A stretch of DNA of 64,000 nt from Prosapia bicincta (GCA_036971475.1 JBAIZL010000002.1:19785067-19849066); one strand, 5' to 3'; positions 45,690-58,004 are shown, counted from the stretch's first letter. Notes: generated by a model not told the origin, from the sequence alone. Numbers and translations are program-made.

Positions 45690-47815
45690 TAGGCACGGCA
45701 CCGGCACAAGTTAGGCTTGTTTCACCGGTGTAGACATTAATGTTACTGTAATAGGTATTATTTGATTATTATAATGTTTGCTCTACTGTCATAACTATTT
45801 TCCTTATGATAATGTTTTCTGCAGTAGTCGAAGGTTGGTTTCACTTTTATAACAATGGTTTCACTGTAATAATATTTCCTTCACAGACGTAAATTTTGTA
45901 ATTTTTATAACACTTTTGTTATTAGTACAAAGTTTCGTCGTTGTAAAATTGTTGCAATATAATCGTTTATTTTACTGTCATAACATTTGAATTACTGGTA
46001 AAACACGTTTTTGCACTGGCATACGTTTGATTCACTTCCACAGGTGTTGCACCGGTATGACGTTCGTTTTACTGTCTTAACAATAGCTGCACGAATAAAA
46101 CTTTTGTTTCGTTGTCATAAAATCTGTCTCATTCGCATAACATTGATTTGATGGTCATAACATTTGCAGTGGTATATTATTTCCTTCACTGTTATACTTG
46201 TTTTTACACAGGTGTAAACGTTTTTTTCATAATATTTGTGTCTCTGTCATTACTGGTTTAACGTTTATTTCTATGTCACAATATTAGTTTTATTAATAAA
46301 ACGTTTGTGTCATTGCCATAATAAATACACAAAAACCTCTTAACCACAAACTTTCTTTAATTTACCCTAATGTACATTTCAGTTACAAAGTAACCATCCT
46401 CAGAGGGATAACATACAAAGACTGCCGTCTTTGTCAGTCTTTGTATGTTATCCCTCTGAGGATGGTTACTTTGTAACTGAAATGTACATTAGGGTAAATT
46501 AAAGAAAGTTTGTGGTTAAGAGGTTTTTGTGTATTTATTATTAAATTCAACCACAGTATATTCCTAATAAATAGTGTCATTGCCATACCATTTTAACATT
46601 GGTGTCGTACTGATTAGATATTTTTGCATTGATATAACTTTTGCTCTACCGGTGAAGCATCTGTTTCATTGGTATAACGTTTATTTATTTTCATAGAAAT
46701 GTTTTTGTATTATTAGGAATTGTCTTTCTACCACAACAGGTTTTGCTCTAGTATAACGCTTGTTTCAGCCTAATTAGATTTGCTGCACTGTTATAAAAGT
46801 TTTTTTGACTTTCTGATCATTTATTTATATAACCTTGTTTGGCTGTCATAACATTTGTTTCATTGGTGTAATGTTCATTTTGCCCTCATAAGGATTGTTT
46901 CACTGGTATAGCTTTTTTTTTTAATTTTCATAACATCTGTTCCTATGATATAACCTATTTTTAACTGTAATAACATTAGTTGCACTGGTATAATATTTGT
47001 TTAGCTATCATAGCATTTGTTTCATTGGTGTAATGTTCATTTCACCCTCATAAGGATTGTTTCACTGGTATACCTTTTTTTTAATTTTCATAACATCTGT
47101 TCCGCTGATATAACCTATTTGTAACTGGCATAAGATTTGTTGCACTGCTATAACCTTTGTTTGGCTCTCATAGCACTTGTTTCATTGGTGTAATGTTCAT
47201 TTCGCCCTCATAAGGATTGTTTCACTGATATACCTTTTTTAAATTTTCATAACATCTGTTCCCCTGATATAACCTATTTTTAACTGGCATAAGATTAGTT
47301 GCGCTGGTATAACCTTTGTTTAGCTTTCATAACATTTGTTTCATTGGTGAGTTGTTCATTTTGCCCTCATAAAGATTGTTTCACTGGTATACCTTTTTTA
47401 AAATTTTCATAACATCTGTTCCCCTGATATAACCTATTTTTAACTGGCATAACATTAGTTGCACTGGTATAACCTTTGTTTAGCTTTCATAGCATTTGAT
47501 GAATTGGTATACCATTAATATCACTCTCATAAGATTTGTTCCACTGGAATAAGCCTTTTTTTAACTGTCATAACATTTCTTCCACTAGTATAACCAGCTT
47601 TAACTGTAATAACATTTCTTCAACAGGTATAACCATTTTTAACTGTCATAACATTTGTTGCTCTGGTATAACATTTTTCAGCTGTCATAACATTTGCTGC
47701 ATTGTTGTAAGTTGTTTCGCTGTCATAAAATTTGGTCCGTGGTGTAACGATTGCTTCGGTTTCATTACATTTGTTGCGTTGTCTTGACTTTTGTTTCGCC
47801 TTTGACAGTTATTAA
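45690..47815. repeat. 2.1 kb degenerate ~24 bp minisatellite with 160 bp higher-order units
   Basis: Built on diverged words such as GTTTCACTGGTATAACATTTG and CTGTCATAACATTTGTTTC. Between about 46840 and 47480 a ~160 bp super-unit repeats four times (AGGATTGTTTCACTGGTATA at about 46891, 47053 and 47213, and AAGATTG at 47372; spacing 162, 160, 159). The 83-codon frame at 47536-47787 follows the repeat. A perfect palindrome interrupts the array at 46318-46541. Confidence 0.88.
46318..46541. repeat. Perfect 107 bp-arm palindrome with two inverted hammerhead-like cores
   Basis: Arms 46318-46424 and 46435-46541 are exact reverse complements around a 10 bp centre. The right arm on + reads TTATCCCT (46448-46455), CTGAGGA (46456-46462), T, GGTTAC-TTT-GTAACT (46464-46478), GAAA (46479-46482), ATGTACAT (46482-46489), T, then AGGGTAA (46491-46497), which pairs with TTA-CCCT leaving one bulged T. 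The left arm carries the same motif on the minus strand. TGTCATTGCCATA flanks both sides (about 46308-46320 and 46576-46588), either a target duplication or the host minisatellite unit. Confidence 0.85.
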
Positions 47816-47819
47816 TTGT

Positions 47820-48460
47820 CTTAACTTTATGCCAATGTTTTTAATCTTATAAGCAATAATATTCTACCTATGCATAACTGTATACGAGATATCGATAGCA
47901 GTGGCTGGTCCACAACCACGCTGTGACTGTCTTCTCAATGTGATACTATTTGTAATAAGAAATTCGATGTTCATTCTTAAAAGGTTATATTAACCTCCGA
48001 AAAAACCATCGAAACTTGAAAGTTTCCATTAGTCAGTGAATAGGGGGAAAATAAAAAAACAAACTAATGTCCTGCGAAGAACACACAATGGTCCTTATTG
48101 TGGACCGGAAATAATGTTATTTTTATGAAGGGAAAACACGCAATAGGGTTTTTTGTTATTGAACTTTAGTAAAACATAGAATAAAATACAACATACCTCC
48201 AAACATCCAAACTGCGTTGATTCTTGGGTTATCAGCATAGATTTCAGATTTTAAGAAAATAAATTAAGAGAGAAAAAGTTTTTGAAATTAAGAAAAAATA
48301 TATTTACAGAAACCTACGACGTCAGTCCTTGTTCATCGTCGGTTTGTAAATGCATTTGGTTGTACACCTTGGCTCCTAAAGATATACGAAGTGCTTTATA
48401 GATAAACGGATAAACTCATAGACCAAACAGATATATGAGTTGCCTTATCGTTAGCGGATA
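47820..48460. other. Non-coding stretch, nothing recognised
   Basis: No ORF or repeat noticed. Confidence 0.4.
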
Positions 48461-48464
48461 AACT

Positions 48465-48740
48465 CATTATAAACCAAACAGATATAGGGTACGAGTTGGG
48501 TGTGAAACTTTGGCTGAGATTTCAGACATTAAAAGGAGCAAGCCTACAATTTTAAACTTCGTGTCAGTGCTTAAAAATGAAGAAAACAGTTGTTCAAGAA
48601 AATCAATGAAGTCTGCAAAACAAAGAATTAGAAGATACCGTCTACAAGTAATTTTTGCAACAGGTTTCTCTATGAGAAACCTGGTTCCGATTCTTGTGGA
48701 AAACATTAGAAGCTTAAGAAAAAAATTAAAAAATATTGTA
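48465..48740 (+). pseudogene. Tigger/Jerky-type (CENP-B-like) transposase relic
   Basis: The + strand reads NQTDIGYELGV, then after a one-base shift AEISDIKRSKPTILNFVSVL, NEENSCSRKSMKSAKQ and, more diverged, NLVPILVENIRSLRKKLKN. This order matches the N-terminal HTH and CENP-B DNA-binding region of pogo/Tigger transposases (compare YGVG, SDIKK, ILNFVSKL, RKTMKSA, SGPILCEKA). The DDE domain is absent. At 48800-48860 the sequence GTATCCAAATTTTTG...CTGTCCGGATAATTG resembles a Tigger terminal region. Inactive. Confidence 0.65.
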
Positions 48741-48869
48741 TCCCATTTAAAACATGCATACAATTATTAATTAAAATTTACTCTTTTTTCGAAAAAAATC
48801 CAAGTATCCAAATTTTTGTTTATCCAAAAGCTGTCCGGATAATTGATTGGGTTTTCCAAATTCTATCGA

Positions 48870-49325
48870 ACAATTAAAGTTCTACCTTATTTAAATCGAT
48901 TTTATTACTAAACAGTACTATTTCTAAATCAATACTAAACGTAACACATAAGTTTAGTAGATAAAACAATTTAAAGACTTAACAAGTTTATAACTTGAGT
49001 AAATGTATGCAAAACGTATGGGGATAAGAAACCTTTCAAGATAGTTCGAAGCGGTCTTCGCCAGTAATATTGTCGAGTCACTGACGAAGATCGAATCGTG
49101 CGATTGAAAACTAAACAACATCTGAGTAAATTTTAAAAATTCACAAAATTGATCGGTTCAACAATGCGTTTATTTGTTTAGTGAAAAGTTGAAGTTTTTC
49201 TCATTAAACAGATTTCCACGCCCACATATTTTCTGATAACATTTACCCAATATTGTTTTAAAACAACTGGTTTTATGGTTAAAAAAAAATTATAAAAAAC
49301 TAATATTTTTGTGACGTTAAAGTTA
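48870..49325. other. Non-coding stretch, nothing recognised
   Basis: AT-rich; no ORF. Confidence 0.4.
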
Positions 49326-49338
49326 AACGGGTATACAA

Positions 49339-49653
49339 ATGCCGAACATCTCCATCTTTGTCAGCGCCGCCTCTACAACCCCTAACCTAAACAACCCTTT
49401 TGTCACCACTCGTACAATCAGGGGTAAAACAATGGCTACGACGGTCAGACATACAAAGGGCGGTCCCGTACCGTATAGTCACCGTGCATCGCCTTTACAA
49501 TCGATTTGGCTGACGAACAAATATATTCCCGGAGCTGTCATAGCCTTTGCAGCGTTGAGTCGATCCGACAGCGGAAATATTTTTTATTTAAATACTACCG
49601 TTGTAGGGGAAATTCCCGGACATGGTGAATTCTTCCGAACGTGTGATGTTTGA
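49339..49653 (+). CDS. Unrecognised 104-codon ORF in a less AT-rich patch
   Basis: An ATG-initiated frame of 104 codons lies in sequence clearly richer in G+C and CpG than its surroundings. The predicted product has no signal peptide, membrane segment or motif I recognise. I see no defensible splice sites or poly(A) signal tied to it. It could be a non-coding exon, a conserved regulatory patch, a fragment of an unknown repeat or chance; I list it only because the composition shift is real. Confidence 0.15.
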   Translation: MPNISIFVSAASTTPNLNNPFVTTRTIRGKTMATTVRHTKGGPVPYSHRASPLQSIWLTNKYIPGAVIAFAALSRSDSGNIFYLNTTVVGEIPGHGEFFRTCDV

Positions 49654-49659
49654 GTATAT

Positions 49660-49995
49660 TGTTTGCGCAATGTTTGTATGTTTTTGTAAATGTTCTGTTG
49701 CATTCAATTTTTAAAAAAATATTACATTTTACAATCAAAGTGACAATCAGTGGGGTCACCAGATGAAGTGAATAGCTCATTTAAAGAATTCAGTTAGTTA
49801 ATAAAGATTCCGTTAGAATCTAGTCAATGTAGTTAATAATACAAAAAATGTATTAAACAGAAAACATTTACTGGATGATGACAAATTTACTAAATTATCC
49901 TGATAACATTTCGTCTGATTCACAGACTAAATAATTCTAAAAATAATTTTCATTTATGACTTTTCAATTCCTATTATTAGTTATTACCCTTCATA
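49660..49995. other. AT-rich stretch, nothing recognised
   Basis: No gene or repeat. Confidence 0.4.
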
Positions 49996-49999
49996 TATA

Positions 50000-50420
50000 T
50001 AGTTCAAATTTTCTAATAAAACACTTTATAAAAACAATCACTCAAGTTATATTTTTTTTAAACAAATGTAGATGACATTTGATGATAAAATAGTTTTTTA
50101 AAATAATAATTCAATACTTAAATTTAATAATGAATTATTTTAGTTTTATATGAAAGAAAAACGTTTTACATAGGGGCAAGGTATGCAATATAGTTATTTT
50201 GTCTCATTTGGCTTAAAATACGTGCTAACAAATGATATATAAAAAAATCTGATTTTATGTTATATGTTATTTGTTAGAACAGCTGTTGTAACGCATAGGT
50301 TTTGCTACTTTTAATATGTTAATTGTAATTCAATAAAAATAACCAAATAAATTAATTTTTTTCTTTGTTGACCTAGGTAGGAATTAACTCCAAACAAATT
50401 TTGTTTTTATTACTTGCTGG
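50000..50420 (+). repeat. Dispersed AT-rich repeat, copy 2
   Basis: Same family and orientation as 40355-40760, sharing GGGGCAAGGTATGCAATATA, CGTGCTAACAAATGAT-like and CGCATAGGTTTTGCTACTTT-like segments in order. Confidence 0.7.
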
Positions 50421-52430
50421 TATTATATTATAAAGTTTAAAACGAAGTTCAAATAATAAATACAATAAAACTCATGAGATTAAAATATTAGCCTAGCTCA
50501 ATATACTCAGAATAACTTTACTCGCTCCTGAAACCTTAATATTCTCTCCGACATAGTCTGCAACTGGGTCACTCTAGGGGACGTCTTATAAAACATAAAT
50601 CGTGACAGGTGCACCCTTATTCGTCACTCGGAGTGAAATAGTTAACTTCATAAGATGGATGGCACTTCATTTACTGAATACGTTAAAGCCGTCAGTTGGC
50701 TTTTCAGTTTCTAGTGGATGCTAGTCTAATGCTAACGTTATTATCACTACAACCTTATAAAACTGTCGTTATATAAAATGTGTAAGTTTTAAAATTGATT
50801 TAAAAAAGCCCAAGACGAACTATTTAAGAGGCTTTTATTACATGTAGTGCTTTTGTACATGAATAGCAAAGATAGTTTCTAGTTACCAACGTAGAAATAA
50901 AGAAGAATTCTTTAAAAAATTGTCTTGGAAGGTTGAAGAAGTTCATTGTATAAACGAACAAACAATAAGAAACTTGTTGGCGAAATTAATATAAAATTTG
51001 ATCGATGATTCTCGTAGAAGAATCTAGTAAATCAAGATTGAAACAGGAAATTGGTTTCAGATAGACGGTTTGAATGAAGCAACCTTATAGTTAATCGCCA
51101 CATCAGCCGCATGTAATCATCGGTTTAAGAAAATCGTACTTCTAAGAATATAACTTTCTCTTTTCGTATCAAAAGAAATGTTTTAACTGACATTTATTTA
51201 TAAATATTAGATTAAAATAATAAATAGATTTGTTAAGTTGTTAATGCGTTTAAAACTAATCGTAAACACATATTTTCTTCGATGATGATAGATGGCACCA
51301 CTGCTAATAATGTACATCAGACATACACCTTTGAAATTGGAGTCCATTCACTTCTCGAATATCCTTTGCTCTAAGTGATCTGCATCCGTCGATATCCTTT
51401 GCTTCCATTGTCTTTCTATCAATTTCATTTGTGGATATTTCTTTCCTCGTCTACAATATCTTCAGGATAAGATTACCCATATAGGAACATCCATATCCTT
51501 GTTTTTTCCACTACAAGGAATAATTTTGTAAACTTTAATTAAATGCGATCCTAGCACTCTCTAGTGACCATTCCGTCAACTAATTTCAATTTCATATTTA
51601 TGTTTCTCTGTTTTATCTGATTTTGTTACCCGCTTCTGTTGCTCACAAGGTTTCTATTGTTCATTGTCTGCATTATTAACATTTTCTTTCGTGAAATACG
51701 ATATTAAGGAGATGTATTTATTTGAAAAAGCTTTATCTATATTGATTTCACTCTCTAATATTCAGTTTTGTGGATGAAATCAGACGTTTATCAGTTGGAA
51801 AGGAAAATATGTAGATATTGGTTATATCAGAAATAAATAATGTGTATGTTAGTGGTTTTATTTCTTTTCTTTATTTAGATTCATTATCTGATACACTGTA
51901 TATCTTAGTTCTTATTTTTTCCGTCTTTTTTGTTTCGTTTTCTAATTGTTTTTGTTTCACTTGAATATATTTCAAAACAGGTTACAGTCGTCTCGTTATG
52001 TAGTTCTTAAGAGTATATAAACCGTTGTCCTAATTTTGTATATTCGTGCTATACATATTTACCGTCTGACTGTGCTTTAAGCTTATATCTTTTGATAAAT
52101 AATTTGTATTTATATATATTAAACGATTATTTGAAATGACATAAACACAAAACGTTATGTCAACTCATTGTTTTCATAACAGGTCTATCTTATATCAAAA
52201 TTTGTGGATAGACGCCTAAGACAAGTATTGTGAAAAAAGGTTTTCAAGTCAATGCCTACTTATTTCGTTAAAGAAAAAAATTATTGTAATTTCTTCATTT
52301 TATAATTACTTTCGATCTGAAAGTTATAATTTTATTTTAACTTTTAATCTGTATATACAGTGCTTGAGGTTTAACGGTGTCCCTTGCTCTGCTCTATTAT
52401 TTGACTACTAGCCTAACTGATAACATTATT
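50421..52430. other. Non-coding stretch, nothing recognised
   Basis: No ORF over 60 codons. Possible decayed transposon near 50800-51180 (purine-rich), not assignable. Confidence 0.4.

Positions 52431-52433
<3 letters not shown>

Positions 52434-52493
<60 letters not shown>
52434..52493. repeat. (TA)n microsatellite
   Basis: Perfect TA, about 60 bp. Confidence 0.95.
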
Positions 52494-52494
<1 letters not shown>

Positions 52495-52499
52495 TCACT

Positions 52500-53080
52500 T
52501 TCTTCGCAGAAGCAGAGCAACACATTTAAAGATCATGTCTACATCGAACTATTACAATATTATAATTTAGTTAATTAGAGTTGTTAACTCTTAAAACACA
52601 CGGATGTTTTCTGAAGTGTTGCGTTTTGACCCCGCACTCCAGCCCAGTCCACCCTAGCGATCTCAAGGTCAGAGACACGTGTAGCCTCACGATCTTGTAC
52701 ATGTCAGAATAACAATATTAGGTGGCAAAATAGAAAAATAATTTCCTTGCAATTTTCCAATTTATCCTTTCTATGTAGGATAGTGTTTTGTATTGTTTTT
52801 GTTTGTTAGTATTTATACGCTTTCTTTTTTTCATCACTTGCATTGTATTGTTTCTCTTCGAATTCGTTTTGCATTGTCCGTTTGTGATGCAAGGTTCGAT
52901 AACGTTAATCCAGATCGTTTGTTTATTTTATACTTTCCATTCATTTTTAATCCTAAAGCATTAATTACGATATTATATTTTAACCATAGCAAATATTTAA
53001 GCAAACCCCCAATTTGTACAATTGAGATTTCGCGACAACCAAAATGCAGAAAAATAAAAAAATCATGTATATCTTTAACT
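52500..53080. other. Non-coding stretch; overlapping chance frames
   Basis: Two ~100-codon frames on opposite strands (52793-53104 and 53151-52834) overlap the SINE head below and show no motif. Confidence 0.4.
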
Positions 53081-53084
53081 AATG

Positions 53085-53165
53085 AATTTCTAGCAATCAG
53101 ATAGTTGGTCCAGTGCCAAAGTGCTAGACTTGTAACATGAATATAGTTCAAACCTACCTAGAACC
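53085..53165 (+). mobile_element. tRNA-derived SINE head
   Basis: AATTTCTAGCAATCAGATAG is followed by box-A-like TAGTTGGTCCAGTGCCAAAG, then TGCTAGACTTGTAAC and box-B-like AGTTCAAACCT (about 53145-53155). The spacing is tRNA-like, but it cannot be folded convincingly into a full cloverleaf with an acceptor stem. Two relatives lie at 29775-29945 on the minus strand, which supports a dispersed SINE family. Confidence 0.5.
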
Positions 53166-54135
53166 CAGGTTTTTATAACTTTATTCGTTGAATATTGTAG
53201 CTTCTGCTACAGTAATTATTTTCTGTTTCAGAAGGTATAATTTCCAAATTTTTTTTTTTAAATTTACATAAGATATTGTTTCATAAGTATTTTATAGCAG
53301 TTGCATTTTAGTAGATAAACGTAAATTTATCAATGTAACCTCTTGTGTTTAGGTATTTAAAACAATTTATTGCTCATTAAAGATCAACTTATACCATTAT
53401 TACTATAAGTATATAATATATACGGTGCCATAACCTTGCACAAGGGTAAATAGCACACGTTTTATATTGGTTAAAGTACTACAGCAAAAAATAATTTCAA
53501 TTCCTGCGTCGCTGTCATGCTGTCAAGCCGCAGAGCGAAAACGCCCGCTTGATACGGTGACGACAACCAACACAGTACAAAGTGGAGGGGAAGTTGCAAA
53601 TTAGGCCTTTTGAATAATCCATATTTTCCATAAAACGTTAAAAGTGGGACCGGTGAAAATCTGGGCGTAGGGCTGCCGGTCACGTTTGAGTTGAGCGTCG
53701 AAAATTTAATCCCAAATGTAGGAATGGGTTTAAAAAAAGTATTACAATATTTAAAGGGCCAATCCGTAAGCAATGTGGGAGTCTGAATGACTGATTTGTG
53801 CATCAGAAAAGTCAATGTCTCTTGGTCGGCAGAGGTATGTCACTATAAAACGGTAAATAGACTTTAATAAATAAATGAGCTTCATCGTAAGACTAAAGCT
53901 AAAGTTATAGTGAAAAGAAATTTACTTAATTCTAGTTTTATCCACTTCGAGTGTAGAATGACGGAGATTATGGCGTCTAGTTACCCTTTTCTTGAGAGAC
54001 TTTAATGAGAACTATATTATGGTCCGTCAATATAAATTAATGTTGTTTTATACTTTTCTTACTTTTTTGTTCACGTTCTAACCCTATCCGTTCCTCTGCA
54101 TAAAGCATTTAATGTTTTATTCTTACGGAATAATG
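53166..54135. other. Non-coding stretch with unmatched 114-codon frame
   Basis: The minus frame 53815-53471 lies in slightly GC-richer DNA; I recognise no domain. Confidence 0.35.
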
Positions 54136-54139
54136 TTCA

Positions 54140-54535
54140 ACCTTTATGATTAACACTCCCACTTTATTACAAAGAATCCTATTTTATTACAGATGCTCTC
54201 ACATTATAACTGTCACTACCACTTTCATTGCCGACCCTCCCACTTCATAATAGACTCTTTCACGATTATTCAAACGCTCCCACCTTCCAGGGAGGAAAGT
54301 GGAGGAACTTCATGACACTCAACCTGATTATAGACACTCGCCTTATAACTAGCTTTCCAACTTAGTTACAAACATTCCGATTATATTACGAACACTCCCA
54401 ATTTATTACAAAGAATCCTATTTTATTACAGATATTTTCACGAGATGCCCCACTTTATTACAGACATTCCGATTTTATTGGGCATGCCTCTACATTCTAG
54501 GCACAAAAACATGAATCAAATCTTTATAATAAAGT
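54140..54535. repeat. Degenerate ~25 bp minisatellite
   Basis: Recurring words CACTCCCACTTTATTACAAA, AATCCTATTTTATTACAGA and ACATTCCGATT(A/T)TATT with irregular spacing. Confidence 0.7.
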
Positions 54536-54539
54536 GGAG

Positions 54540-55390
54540 TAAAAGATTATTGCAACTCCCAATTATTAGCCTGTTGTATTGTCCCATCAGGAGACTCACG
54601 CAGTTATAAATAACAACTGATTTCGACCGCACTAATTAAATCAACTAGACAAAGCTCCTACTCCATACACGACGCCGTAATTTCGCTAATAGGATATTGA
54701 CATTAAAGGGGTTAGAATATCAAGCGGTCCGAGCCTCTAACGCCAATTAATTACTGGTTGAGGATCGTTGCCAATTAAAAAATTTGTTGAACTCATTCCA
54801 CACAATACCACACAACTCGTTATAGTGTAAGCAGGGGCACCGTAAAAATCAAGATTTAAATGGGATCCCAATTTAGAAAAACTTGATTTCTAGAATAACT
54901 AGAGAAATTAGGACCACAATAGTGACACTTTATAAAGTACAGTACTTATAACTAACTTTAGGTTAGCAAGATTGCCTATCTTGCGCCGCAGAAAGATTAA
55001 TTACAGAGCAAGAACTGGAGTTTCACTGAGAGTTCTTGAGTCGATTAAAGGCCTTAATGGTCGGTTGTTTACTAATGACGGACATCTTCACATACCTTTT
55101 ACGTAACGAACTTTCAGGCTATTTTCTGCAATTAAAAAAATGAAAGTTTAATTGAAATAAAATTATCAGACGTCCTCAAAATAATTTGTTTAACTTAAAT
55201 TATGAAATAACGTCTACCAAAATGTTATCCGAGTATTTATTTCCCTATTCATGACACTGAAATGAGTATATTTTCGAAGGTGATTTTAGGACTTTTTATG
55301 ATAGTTTGTGTAAAGCCAATACTGTAGACAAGTCAATTCATGTAGATATAATTAATCACACAAAAACCCAATCACAAGCCTTTTTGAAAA
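54540..55390. other. Non-coding stretch, nothing recognised
   Basis: No gene or repeat recognised. Confidence 0.4.
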
Positions 55391-55394
55391 TATT

Positions 55395-55495
55395 TTTTTA
55401 ACTGTAAATTAAGGAAGGCCTTATATACATTTTGGTTACCAAGTTCTTCAGAGTATCTCTAAAGATGGTTACAACCAAGACGTATATGGGGTGTT
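55395..55495 (-). repeat. Decayed foldback of the GTTAC/TGTACAT family
   Basis: TATACATTTTGGTTACC near 55425 and GGTTACAACCAAGACGTATA near 55470 are imperfect mirror arms. The minus strand contains CTCTGAAGA and GGTAACCAAAATGTATAT, comparable to the motif at 46456 with GAAA changed to AAAA. Confidence 0.4.
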
Positions 55496-55499
55496 CATT

Positions 55500-56960
55500 T
55501 ACAAGTGATAAATTATTTTAAAACATTCGGGTAACTGGGATTTTGCCCTGTTAAACTGTATCGTATCATACATTTGCTAAGTACATTAGAGTAATGAAAA
55601 ACAATTCAGACTGGAAAATCGACTGTTTTCTCCTAAAGCCTAAATGATTGTTACTTAATAATTACTATTAGTTTTATGGGCCGTATTAATATAATAAGCT
55701 TTATTAATATTAGAAATTTCAACGATTGGCTAGCACATATAAAGTTTTTATAATTCATTTGTTTTTTAATTAAAGTCTCGTGGTGCCGATAGTACTAGAT
55801 AGACTATTACTTTAATTGAACCCTGCAAGGCAAAATAAACCTACGAAGTTTTAGGAAATAAAAATGGATGTAAAATACTTTACCTTAAAAGAACGGAATC
55901 AAACAAAGCCAAGTTGAGAAACTTTAAGAAAAGAAAATATAAAACAATTTCAGACGAAATTTAAAAAAAATTCGAATCGAATCAAACAATAAACAAAAGT
56001 AAAATATGTAAATGAAAAATGAAACAATCAAACGATATACACCATTAACAGGCCAAGAAAACGAATAAATGTTTTAAAGAAACCAAATAATAAAGTTTTT
56101 CAGACCTCTGTGAAAGACGAATCGAATCAAGGAAAGCGTATAACTTAATCAGTGCTGACAGAAGAAAGAATTCCGGGAACAATATTTTTCCCTCAACATC
56201 GTTAGCCTAATGGCCAACCTGCTGGAAAACTCTTGGATGAATTATTCATTGTGCGCTAAAACATTCACGGAAACAACATTCGCTAGAAGCTCAGTTTGTA
56301 TCAATTAAAAGGAAAATTAATTTTCACCGAAACAATTAGAATAAAAGACTTTAAAGTTTGTTACTTAGAAACAATTGAAGTTTGTTTTTAAGTAATTATC
56401 ATATTCTATTCTTTACATTTTTGTTGTTCAAGGAATTCCTCTTTAAAATTATATGTAGGAGACATCAATGCCGGCGTTAACTGTTTCGCTTTACCAGTTC
56501 TCAGAGGTCTTACTCCTTACTAATTAGTATAGGTTACTCTGGAGGTAATGTAAGTTTGTTATATCGTACATGGTAATAGTTGATGTTAATAACAAATACT
56601 ACTCTTTTTTGATTAAAGTTTTTAAGTATTACTAAACAAAAAATGAAGAACGAGTTGCAAAAGAAACGAAATCGCTGTAGCATGGCTTTACAAAAATGAA
56701 GGTCCATTTGAAAGTTGTTCTTTTAGAACTACGTGTTATTATTAATAGTTATATTGACCTTATAGAAACATAAATCGCTTTATTATTGCTAGTAACCTTA
56801 ACAATTGGTTAGGAATAGTTATTATTTTTTATATTTAATGCTAGCATTGTTATAATAGTAACAAAGTATTGACGATGGAAATGAACTATTTACGACGAAG
56901 CTACGGTAAATCAAGACTTTAAAGGGTCAAAAATTACAAAATGCGAAACAAACTGAAAAA
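55500..56960. other. Non-coding stretch, nothing recognised
   Basis: AT-rich unique sequence without ORFs. Confidence 0.4.
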
Positions 56961-56969
56961 AAGATGAAA

Positions 56970-57198
56970 ATATAAGGGAAGATGTAAAAAGAAGATTATT
57001 AGCATGGTTTTGACACATAAAGAGTATAGCAGAAGAGTTGGCCCAGAAAGGTACTAGAGTCGATTCTGCCTGAGAAAAGAAGGAGCAGATGGCCAAGAAC
57101 AAGTTGGCGTTATGATATCAACGAAGCAATGACTATAGGAAACCTAGAAAGGTATTAAAGACATTGGAAAAGGGAGGCAGAGAGCAGCCGACAGCTGT
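56970..57198 (+). pseudogene. Non-LTR retrotransposon ORF2 C-terminal relic
   Basis: One + frame reads RRLLAWF, stop, HIKSIAEELA. A shifted frame reads KVLESILPEKRRSRWPRTSW and RYDINEAM, then a stop and RHWKREAES. This corresponds to the tail found after the RT of many arthropod non-LTR elements (WFGHI..M..RLPK.VLE...GRR..GRPR.RW.DDI). It has at least two stops and one frameshift, with no RT domain left. A short (TA)n follows at 57211-57235. Confidence 0.65.
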
Positions 57199-57239
57199 AA
57201 TTGATACGTTGTATATATATATATATATATATATACAGA

Positions 57240-58004
57240 ATAAATATTCTTACATAGGGCTCTACATATAACTGTAAGAAAATGGAGGGCTACCCCTTCA
57301 ATTCACTAGCCAATTATCCTATGCTAGAAAACATTTAATCTTAACCAAATATTTTGTAGCAAATTTTAATATAACTATGTTAAATGGATTTTATATATGT
57401 AATATTATTTATACAAATTTTCACTCACCAGAACTTGATATAAGTTTTGTTGCGTTTAAACGTATGAAATAAATCTATAGATAAGTTTAAATATATAAAT
57501 TTAAGTTACGTTTTAATTTTCTCAAAATATAACCTCTATTTCTGTTTTGCGTGAATAATAAGGTTTTTCTGTTAAATGTAATTTTATATAAATTAAAAGT
57601 TCATCTTTAGTTATATAGATAAAGTATTACCTAATGTCCTGTGAGAAAAAGCAATAACCTATACAATAAAAGAGAAGTATATAATACTATTATAAATTTA
57701 CAACGTAAATATAAATTTAAATAATAAACAAACATAGCTAAAAATATTCCTTACACAATACATAACATATGATACTTTCCTCGCAACCGACGGGCATTTA
57801 TGTGTTTAGTGTATAATTATTTGAATTTGTGTACGATATTTCTATATTTGTTGGAAATTTAAATTAGAAATATTTAAACACACCCTCCAAATTAAGAGAA
57901 GAATAGCTGTTGTATGAAATCATATGTTGTGGATATTATTGTGGCTGATTTTGAAATTAGTCTTGAACCTTGTTTCTGTATTTAAAAAGAACATTTTTGT
58001 ACAG
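57240..58004. other. AT-rich sequence ending in the dpr splice acceptor
   Basis: No coding similarity. It ends TTTTTGTACAG at 58004, the 3' splice site of the first visible dpr exon, so at least the last part is intron. Confidence 0.5.

Noticed and set aside
53102..53160. Functional tRNA gene
   Set aside because: Box-like words exist, but acceptor and anticodon stems do not pair convincingly and relatives are dispersed; called a SINE head.
53471..53815. 114-codon minus frame
   Set aside because: No domain, no splice context, no relation to other exons.
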